NCBI GenBank assembly: GCA_000384495.1
Contig: ARQR01000016.1
Span: forward strand, 1-5,247
From: an actinobacterium SCGC AAA015-D07
GTDB taxonomy: Bacteria; Actinomycetota; Acidimicrobiia; Actinomarinales; Actinomarinaceae
Length of the DNA: 5,247 bases
Direction of reading: 5' to 3'
Shown here: positions 1 through 4,743 of the stretch, one piece after another
How positions within the stretch are numbered: the stretch's first letter is position 1
Layout: each line of letters opens with the position of its first letter
Translations under genes and position numbers: made by a program
The notes under the pieces: model-generated
What the model was told of the DNA's origin: nothing
The model's input: the letters and a program-made list of their open reading frames with translations, nothing else
The model's database searches: none

Positions 1-1
1 C

Positions 2-421
2 AATAAACACATAGAAATTAAAAAACTTGAAAATAAAGATATAGAATATTTGCTTGAATTAGATCATAAAATATTTGAAGATTATTGGAAAAATTCTAAA
101 TCAAGTCTTGAGGAAACTATGAAGAGCTGTAACAACAATTATTTATTTAAAAGTGGAGGCGAAAATAACCTTGATGGTTATGCAATTTTAGGAGAGACTA
201 GAAAGTTTACTTATCTTCAACGAATAGGAATAGTAAAGAGCTCTCAAGGATTGGGTCTTGGAAATAATTTACTTAATTGTGTAATTAGTTTTGCTGTTGA
301 AAAAAAATTTATAAATATGAAACTTAATACCCAAAGCGACAATATTGCAGCTCTAAATCTATATAAAAAAAACAAATTCGAGATTTCACCAAGGAAGCTT
401 GTAATTATGAAAACTTCATGA
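2..421 (+). CDS. GNAT-family N-acetyltransferase, RimI-like (5' partial)
   Basis: This is a probable acetyl-CoA-dependent N-acetyltransferase of the GNAT fold. The frame is open to the left edge: the TTG at 50 is only an internal leucine codon, and the preceding 16 codons read as the usual first strand and helix of the fold (NKHIEIKKLENKDIEYLLEL). The real start therefore lies outside the window, and 139 residues are visible. Motif A, the acetyl-CoA pyrophosphate loop, is seen as QGLGLG at visible residues 82-87. Motif B follows as N-IAALNLYKKNKF at about 114-126, the N..A..LY...GF pattern of RimI-type enzymes. The glycine of the usual GF is lysine-phenylalanine here, a mild deviation. The substrate cannot be read from the sequence; ribosomal-protein or other N-terminal acetylation is only a family-based guess. 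It ends 28 nt before the next gene on the same strand. Confidence 0.82.
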   Translation, partial: NKHIEIKKLENKDIEYLLELDHKIFEDYWKNSKSSLEETMKSCNNNYLFKSGGENNLDGYAILGETRKFTYLQRIGIVKSSQGLGLGNNLLNCVISFAVEKKFINMKLNTQSDNIAALNLYKKNKFEISPRKLVIMKTS

Positions 422-437
422 ATAGTTTTACATAGCT

Positions 438-443
438 TATGAT
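438..443 (+). promoter_or_regulatory. Candidate -10 box of a leaderless promoter
   Basis: TATGAT lies in the only intergenic gap of the window, with exactly six bases (TAACTT) between it and the ATG at 450. A TAnnnT hexamer 6-7 nt before a start codon is the known signature of leaderless transcription in Actinobacteria. No Shine-Dalgarno sequence precedes this ATG, which agrees with that reading. A -35 element is weak at best (TTCATG at 415-420, 17-nt spacer). If real, it would drive the membrane protein, trxB and cwlM-like genes. Confidence 0.4.
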
Positions 444-449
444 TAACTT

Positions 450-734
450 ATGGAAGAAGATAGCTTTGTTGAATCGGTTGAGAGCTTAATAAAAAGTGTA
501 AAAGATCTTATTGTTCGACCTGTAAAAAGACTTACTGGTTTTGCATCTTTAGGTTTGCTACTTGTTGTATTATTAATCACTGCAGTAATATTTTTATTCT
601 CAGGAATATTAAAGATTATGCAAGGACTTGGTCTTTTACTAGGCGTTAACCCTACTGGATTTGCAATGGGTGCACTCGGCTTAGTATTTATGATTTTGTC
701 ATTGAATAGTTACAGAAAGAAAAAAAATGGATGA
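450..734 (+). CDS. Small two-helix membrane protein, function unknown
   Basis: I do not recognise a family for this 94-residue protein. The first 30 residues look like an amphipathic, mixed-charge cytoplasmic segment (MEEDSFVESVESLIKSVKDL, then RPVKR). Two hydrophobic segments follow at about residues 32-55 and 67-86, joined by a short glycine-rich turn (QGLGLLLGVNPTG). The tail is strongly basic (YRKKKNG), so both ends are likely cytoplasmic, giving a hairpin in the membrane. The general layout recalls holin-like or other small actinobacterial membrane proteins, but that resemblance is too weak for a name. The ATG at 450 is the first in frame and has no visible ribosome binding site, possibly because the mRNA is leaderless. 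The stop overlaps the start of trxB by 8 nt, so the two genes are very likely co-transcribed and translationally coupled. Confidence 0.78.
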   Translation: MEEDSFVESVESLIKSVKDLIVRPVKRLTGFASLGLLLVVLLITAVIFLFSGILKIMQGLGLLLGVNPTGFAMGALGLVFMILSLNSYRKKKNG

Positions 735-1641
735 TTTAGCAATAATTGGTTCTGGTCCTGCTGGGTATACAGCTGGAATTTATGCTGCAAGGGCCAACCT
801 AGAACCAGTCTTGTTTGAAGGGTTAGAGTCTGGTGGACAGTTAATGCTCACTACAGATGTTGAAAATTATCCAGGTTTTGATCAAGGAATTATGGGTCCT
901 GAAATGATGCAGGTATTTAAAAATCAAGCCGAAAGGTTTGGAACAAAAATTTTAACTGAGACTGTAGATTCAATAGAAAAGATTGAAAATGGATTTAAGC
1001 TAACAACTTCGAAAAATACTTATGAGTTCAAAACCGTAATTATTTCATCTGGAGCATCGGCGAACTGGCTTGATATAAAGGGAGAAAAAGAGCTACAGGG
1101 ACATGGTGTTTCGGCTTGTGCGACTTGTGACGGTTTCTTTTTCAAAGATAAAAATGTAATAGTTGTTGGTGGAGGAGATTCAGCTATGGAGGAAGCTTTA
1201 TTTCTAACTAAATTCGCAAAAAATGTAACTGTTGTCCACAGAAGAGATTCATTTAGAGCAAGTAAAATTATGCAAGACAGGGTACTTAGTCATGACCAAA
1301 TTGATGTCTCATGGAACAAAGAAGTTGTGGAAATTAAAGGTGAGGGTCAAGTTTCATCTGTTCTTCTCAAAGATAGTCAAACAAGCGAAATGGAAGAAAA
1401 AGAAATTGATGGAGTTTTCATAGCTATAGGACACACACCAAATGTAAGTTTTTTAAATGGATTTCTAGAGCTTGATGAAAAAGGATATATAAAAACTGGG
1501 TCTACTACTGCTACTAGTACTAGTGTCCCTGGTGTCTTTGCAGCAGGAGATGTTGCTGACTCAATTTATAGACAAGCCGTAACTGCAGCCGGTACCGGAT
1601 GCCAAGCAGCAATTGATGCTGAAAGGTGGCTTGAAAATTAA
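727..1641 (+). CDS. trxB: Thioredoxin reductase (NADPH)
   Basis: This cytoplasmic FAD flavoenzyme passes electrons from NADPH to thioredoxin. At 304 residues it has the length of the low-molecular-weight bacterial class. The FAD-binding loop is GSGPAGYTAGIYAAR at residues 8-22. SGGQL with TTDVENYPGF, typical of TrxB, lies at 35-51. The redox-active disulfide is CATC at 131-134 followed by DG. The NADPH loop is GGGDSAMEEA at 148-157, with HRR at 171-173 for the 2'-phosphate of NADPH. The C-terminal FAD motif VFAAGDV is at 270-276, and RQAVTAAGTG follows at 282-291. All key residues are present, so it should be active. The ATG at 727 lies inside the last codons of the upstream gene, within an A-rich run, and its end overlaps the next gene. 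The thioredoxin gene expected immediately downstream is not there, so its partner must be encoded elsewhere. Confidence 0.97.
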   Translation: MDDLAIIGSGPAGYTAGIYAARANLEPVLFEGLESGGQLMLTTDVENYPGFDQGIMGPEMMQVFKNQAERFGTKILTETVDSIEKIENGFKLTTSKNTYEFKTVIISSGASANWLDIKGEKELQGHGVSACATCDGFFFKDKNVIVVGGGDSAMEEALFLTKFAKNVTVVHRRDSFRASKIMQDRVLSHDQIDVSWNKEVVEIKGEGQVSSVLLKDSQTSEMEEKEIDGVFIAIGHTPNVSFLNGFLELDEKGYIKTGSTTATSTSVPGVFAAGDVADSIYRQAVTAAGTGCQAAIDAERWLEN

Positions 1642-2581
1642 ATTTGATTTATCTTCTATTGTTGATAACTTATCGAATGAAGAAGTTGAAGACTTGAAAA
1701 ATAAATTAAATTATGTTGGCTACTCAACCAATCAAGATGTTAACGGATTAAAAACAGTTGTTGAAATATTTGTCGATGACAATAATTTAGAAAACATAAA
1801 AAATAAAGAAGATCTTTGGAAAGAGCTCATTAATTTTGGATACAAACTTGGAGACAGAATATTAAGTTTTAATACTAAAGAACTTTATGGTTCAGATGTT
1901 GAAGAACTCCAAGAACTATTATCAAGAATGGGTTTTTATTCCGAACCAATCAACGGAATATATTCAAATTCTGTTGTTGAAGCTGTAACAAGATTCCAAG
2001 AAAACAGAGGCTTAACTATTGATGGGGTGGTTGGGCTTAATACTGTTTATGAAATTAGAAATTTGGTAAGGCCTGGTCAAGAGATCTCATTAAACGAAGC
2101 AATAAAGTCAATTTCACCAAACCTTACTACTGGAACAATAGGTTTTAATGTTTGTTTTGATGTTCCAAATTTAGGAAGTTATAAAGAACAAATAAAATTT
2201 TATGATCAGATAAAAAAGAGTTGCATAAATCATGGAATTATTTCAATATTTGCATCAGAAATTAATGAAGAACTAAACCTTAAAAATAAAATTCAATATA
2301 TTAACAATCTTCAACCCACTTTGTTTGTTTCATTTAATAACTCAGAAGAAGAATCAGTTAATTTCTTTAAAGGAAGGTTTTCTGAGAGTGTTGTTGGAAA
2401 AAAAGTTGCAGAACATTTATCTGAAACTTTGAAAATTGAATCAATAGGTAAGTCCTCAAACATTCTTAAAGAAACAAAATCAGTTGGAATCGTCATAAAT
2501 GGTAAATTTTACCAAAAATTAGAAATTGATAATTTAATACAATCATTGGTTGATTCTTTAAAGAATCAATTTGAAAACTAA
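1613..2581 (+). CDS. cwlM: CwlM-like peptidoglycan-binding protein with degenerate amidase-3 domain
   Basis: The protein has 322 residues and no signal peptide, so it should be cytoplasmic. A diverged first peptidoglycan-binding-like repeat covers about residues 22-80. LGDRILSF then leads into a clear PG_binding_1 module at about 92-150 (DVEELQELLSRMGFY, FQENRGLTIDGVVGLNT). From about 174 the outline of an amidase-3 domain can be followed, but DPGHGG has become DVPNLG (183-188), the SiHaN strand is SFNNS (240-244) and the vEiGF strand is GIVINGKF (292-299). The zinc-binding histidines and catalytic glutamate therefore appear lost. Mycobacterial CwlM is a cytoplasmic amidase homologue that regulates MurA rather than cutting the wall; a similar regulatory role is inferred here. 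Start: ATG 1613 has no ribosome binding site. TTG 1631, giving 316 residues and an 11-nt overlap with trxB, follows AAGGTGG and may be the true start. It converges on parB with overlapping stops. Confidence 0.8.
   Translation: MMLKGGLKIKFDLSSIVDNLSNEEVEDLKNKLNYVGYSTNQDVNGLKTVVEIFVDDNNLENIKNKEDLWKELINFGYKLGDRILSFNTKELYGSDVEELQELLSRMGFYSEPINGIYSNSVVEAVTRFQENRGLTIDGVVGLNTVYEIRNLVRPGQEISLNEAIKSISPNLTTGTIGFNVCFDVPNLGSYKEQIKFYDQIKKSCINHGIISIFASEINEELNLKNKIQYINNLQPTLFVSFNNSEEESVNFFKGRFSESVVGKKVAEHLSETLKIESIGKSSNILKETKSVGIVINGKFYQKLEIDNLIQSLVDSLKNQFEN
1623..1629 (+). promoter_or_regulatory. Possible ribosome binding site for a TTG start of the CwlM-like gene
   Basis: AAGGTGG, one mismatch from AAGGAGG, lies inside the last codons of trxB just before an in-frame TTG at 1631. 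The spacing is short (1 nt after the last G), so it is not ideal. It is still better than anything before the ATG at 1613, and it would shorten the protein by six residues. Confidence 0.35.
2550..2569. repeat. Perfect 20-bp palindrome at the convergent gene junction
   Basis: TTGATTCTTTAAAGAATCAA equals its own reverse complement. It lies 9 nt inside the coding end of the CwlM-like gene, before its stop codon, and 8 nt past the parB stop on the other strand. As RNA it could form an 8-bp stem with a TTAA loop from either strand. It is AT-rich, and the bases after it on the + strand are only moderately T-rich (ATTTATTTTATT from about 2581). A bidirectional transcription end is possible but not a textbook intrinsic terminator; a protein-binding operator is the alternative. 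Confidence 0.5.
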
Positions 2582-3375
2582 TTTATTTTATTAACAAAGT
2601 TATCAAGCTTATCTTTTGAATCAAAGTTAAAAGATAACTTATACTTTTCTTTGCTTTTATTTATTTTTACTTTTGATCCTGTTTTGTCCTCAAAAAAGTT
2701 TTTATAGTGAGTGACTTCTTGATCAGAAATTTTCTCACTACTAAGATCTCTTACTTTATCTTCTACCGCCCTACTTGAAAGCTTCAGGGAAATAATTTCA
2801 TTTAGAATAGAGTTTTGTAAATTATATTCTAAATTAATGAGTGGACGTACTTGCCCCATTGAGACTTTTTCTTCTTTTAGAGCTTGATAAACTGTGTCGC
2901 TTAAATTTGTTAAACGTAGAATATTAGAAACGTGTGCTCTACTTTTACCAACCAATAGTCCTATTTCTTCAGGGCTTAGATTGAATTTTTCTGATATTTC
3001 TTTATAACCCATTGCTTCGTCAATATGGTTTAATCTTTCTCTTTGAATGTTCTCAACCAGGCCAACAATTGCTGCGTCTCTCTCACTTATGTCTTTTATG
3101 AGACAGGGTACTTTTTCTAGGCCGACCATTTTTGATGCTCTCAATCTTCTCTCTCCAGCAATTAACTTATATTTATTTGGCTCCACTTCTTGAACAATTA
3201 GTGGCTGAAGTAAGCCATTTTTTTGGATTGAATTTTTTAACTCATTTAGTTTATTTTCGTCAAATGTTGTTCTTGCTTGAGAATTGCTCTCACTAATATT
3301 TTGGACATTTATTTCTCTTACCTTATATTCTCTTACATTTGTATCAGTTATAAGACTGCTCAATGATCTTTTCAT
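2578..3375 (-). CDS. parB: Chromosome-partitioning protein ParB (CTPase/parS-binding)
   Basis: ParB binds parS, loads as a CTP-dependent sliding clamp and, with ParA, segregates the origin region. The 265-residue protein has the expected parts. The basic N-terminus MKRSLSSLI corresponds to the ParA-contact segment of the family. The ParB N-terminal domain has the CTP-binding box GERRLRAS at 74-81 and the ENIQRERLN box at 108-116. A helix-turn-helix at about 134-155 (LSPEEIGLLVGKSRAHVSNILRL) reads parS. A lysine-rich linker leads to a C-terminal dimerization domain at about 220-265. The start is the ATG at 3375: it has AAAGGA nine bases upstream and gives the usual N-terminus. This makes parB overlap the 3' end of parA by 32 nt, longer than the common 4-nt overlap. 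Its stop shares bases with the stop of the convergent CwlM-like gene. The target site is present nearby, inside rsmG. Confidence 0.96.
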   Translation of the reverse strand: MKRSLSSLITDTNVREYKVREINVQNISESNSQARTTFDENKLNELKNSIQKNGLLQPLIVQEVEPNKYKLIAGERRLRASKMVGLEKVPCLIKDISERDAAIVGLVENIQRERLNHIDEAMGYKEISEKFNLSPEEIGLLVGKSRAHVSNILRLTNLSDTVYQALKEEKVSMGQVRPLINLEYNLQNSILNEIISLKLSSRAVEDKVRDLSSEKISDQEVTHYKNFFEDKTGSKVKINKSKEKYKLSFNFDSKDKLDNFVNKIN

Positions 3376-4129
3376 TAATATTCATCCTTTCTAATAATTC
3401 ATTAGCTAATTGATAAAACTCTTTTTTCGATTTGTTGTCATTGGTAAAATCTTCAACGGTTTTTAAATAATATGGGCTATCAGCAACATCTGCCGAGCTT
3501 GAAACTTTTGTATTTAAGAGTTTATCTGCCAACAAATACTCGAGTTCTTTTTCAAAATCAAGATAGCTTGATCTTCCACTTTCTATTTGGTTTAATACAA
3601 CCCCCAGGAAAACGGGGTTAACTTTTATTTGTTTTGAAATTGTTTCTTTTGCAAAAGACATTGCTTGAGAAACTCCTTCTATTGCTAAAAATTCTGGTTT
3701 TGTTGGTATTAAATAGAAATCAGAAGCACACAATGCTTCTTGTACAAGTGAACTCATTGTTGGAGGTGTATCAAAAATTACTATATCAAAATCTTTAAAA
3801 ACGGATGATTGCAGAGCCTTTGCTAGAACAGAACCTCCGATTATTTTTTCATTATTAAATTTTAGAATAGATTCATTTGAGGGAATTAAGGCTAAATTAT
3901 AACTAAGAAAAGCGATTTCTTTTTCCAATTTTCCTTCCATAAGATCCTGTGAAGTAAGTATTGATTTATTTTGTTTATCAAAATCAAGATACGTTGACGT
4001 ATTACCTTGTGGATCTAAATCAATAATTAGTGTTTTTATTCCATTATTCGAATATATTTTTGCAATATTTACAACAATAGTCGTTTTTCCAACACCGCCC
4101 TTTTGACATAATATGGATAAAGATTTCAC
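3344..4129 (-). CDS. parA: Chromosome-partitioning ATPase ParA (Soj)
   Basis: ParA is the deviant Walker-type ATPase that binds the nucleoid as an ATP dimer and moves ParB-parS complexes. The 261-residue protein is close to the usual Soj length. The deviant Walker A KGGVGKTT is at residues 10-17, with the signature lysine K10. The A' motif DLDPQGNTS is at 37-45, Walker B VIFDTPP at 117-123, and the family's PTKPEFLAIEGV at 142-153. The short N-terminus with no extra DNA-binding domain is the chromosomal (type Ib-like) form. The start is a GTG at 4129, overlapping the rsmG stop as GTGA. An in-frame stop lies two codons upstream, so no earlier start is possible. The gene is in an operon with rsmG and jag upstream and parB downstream, and a parS site lies about 60 bp upstream of the start. 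Confidence 0.96.
   Translation of the reverse strand: MKSLSILCQKGGVGKTTIVVNIAKIYSNNGIKTLIIDLDPQGNTSTYLDFDKQNKSILTSQDLMEGKLEKEIAFLSYNLALIPSNESILKFNNEKIIGGSVLAKALQSSVFKDFDIVIFDTPPTMSSLVQEALCASDFYLIPTKPEFLAIEGVSQAMSFAKETISKQIKVNPVFLGVVLNQIESGRSSYLDFEKELEYLLADKLLNTKVSSSADVADSPYYLKTVEDFTNDNKSKKEFYQLANELLERMNINEKIIEQSYN
3385..3390 (-). promoter_or_regulatory. Ribosome binding site of parB
   Basis: AAAGGA on the minus strand, nine bases before the ATG at 3375, lies inside the last codons of parA. It is the best Shine-Dalgarno match on this strand and decides the parB start, even though this gives a 32-nt overlap with parA. Confidence 0.6.
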
Positions 4130-4743
4130 ATATCAGTTATAACATCTATATAACGAAAATTATTTTTATTTATAAGAAACTTTTCTTGTTTCACGTGAAA
4201 CATTGTATTAAATATTTCTGACGATTTTGAGCTAGATGAGACAAATATGATCAAATTATTATCTTTGAGTTGTTTTTTTTCTAACGTTTTCAGAATATTA
4301 GAGGTTGAAACATAGCATCTCATTACAATTATTGAGTTTTTTGCCTCTTTTAGAATTGTTTTTGCATCTTTTTTTATGGGTTTAGCATTGTTCAAATTTA
4401 ATATCTTCACCAATCTTTCCAGCTCATATATTCTTTTTTGTTTGTTGTCTACTAATGAAACATTTGTTTTGTTTACAATTGAGATGGGTATGCCAGGTAT
4501 TCCAGCTCCTGTCCCAAGATCAATAATTTCACATTCACTTAAATTTTTGAATTTTTTAATTAAATTTGCAAAATAAAGTGAGTGAATTATAAATTCATCC
4601 CAAATAAATTGATCTGTTTTTTTACTAATTAAACCCGTTTTTATGGCAGTATTTTTTAGCCATTCATGATATTCAAATAATTTATCTTCATGTTTTTTAA
4701 AGTCTTCTAAACCCCACTCTGGTATCTGGGGTTCAAAATTCAT
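4126..4743 (-). CDS. rsmG: 16S rRNA (guanine-N7)-methyltransferase family, RsmG/GidB, diverged
   Basis: RsmG methylates G527 (E. coli numbering) of 16S rRNA using S-adenosylmethionine. The length of 205 residues is normal. The SAM-binding loop IDLGTGAGIPGIPISI at 74-89 is unmistakable. SLVDNKQKR at 96-104 matches the LvDs..KR strand that holds the cofactor ribose, and VMRCYVS at 140-146 matches the vsRAfa motif. Other family motifs are weak: the RHilDS segment reads WDEFIIHS (48-55), with histidine for the aspartate, and the usual LKG strand near 165-172 is FVSSSSKS. The C-terminal codons carry a parS site (FHVK at 182-185). The ATG overlaps the jag stop as ATGA, and its own stop overlaps the parA start. 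The gene context (jag-rsmG-parA-parB) supports the name; full activity is less certain. Confidence 0.88.
   Translation of the reverse strand: MNFEPQIPEWGLEDFKKHEDKLFEYHEWLKNTAIKTGLISKKTDQFIWDEFIIHSLYFANLIKKFKNLSECEIIDLGTGAGIPGIPISIVNKTNVSLVDNKQKRIYELERLVKILNLNNAKPIKKDAKTILKEAKNSIIVMRCYVSTSNILKTLEKKQLKDNNLIIFVSSSSKSSEIFNTMFHVKQEKFLINKNNFRYIDVITDM
4187..4202. promoter_or_regulatory. parS: parS centromere site (perfect consensus)
   Basis: TGTTTCACGTGAAACA is a perfect 16-bp palindrome identical to the known bacterial chromosomal parS consensus. It is the binding and loading site for ParB, whose gene lies about 0.8 kb away. It sits within rsmG, in the codons for M-F-H-V-K-Q, about 60 bp before the parA start. 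The bases flanking it do not extend the symmetry. I saw no second full copy in the window. Confidence 0.97.

Noticed and set aside
1232..1240. TTGTCCACA, identical to the actinobacterial DnaA-box consensus
   Set aside because: It is a single copy inside trxB and encodes the conserved VVHR of the NADPH site. No cluster of further boxes is nearby, so it is not evidence of an origin here.
1232..1423. 63-residue frame within trxB
   Set aside because: Lysine-rich shadow frame over a well-conserved gene, with no recognisable domain.
1513..1524. ACTAGTACTAGT, a 12-bp palindrome with ACTAGT repeated
   Set aside because: It is explained by Thr-Ser-Thr-Ser codons in trxB just before the VPGVFAAGD motif; short and without context.
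2311..2496. 61-residue minus-strand frame opposite the CwlM-like gene
   Set aside because: No motif or ribosome binding site; a shadow of the gene on the other strand.
2597..2640. Inverted repeats AAGTTATC/GATAACTT and TTATCTTTT/AAAAGATAA near the parB 3' end
   Set aside because: They overlap and compete with each other, lie in lysine/leucine-rich AT-biased codons, and have no following T-tract. Chance is likely.
4126..4145. TATAAC six bases before the GTG of parA as a leaderless -10 box
   Set aside because: The final T of the hexamer, its most conserved base, is missing, and the GTGA overlap with rsmG already explains expression by coupling.
4376..4576. 66-residue plus-strand frame opposite rsmG
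   Set aside because: It is antisense to the conserved SAM-binding region of rsmG, so its hydrophobic look is a by-product.
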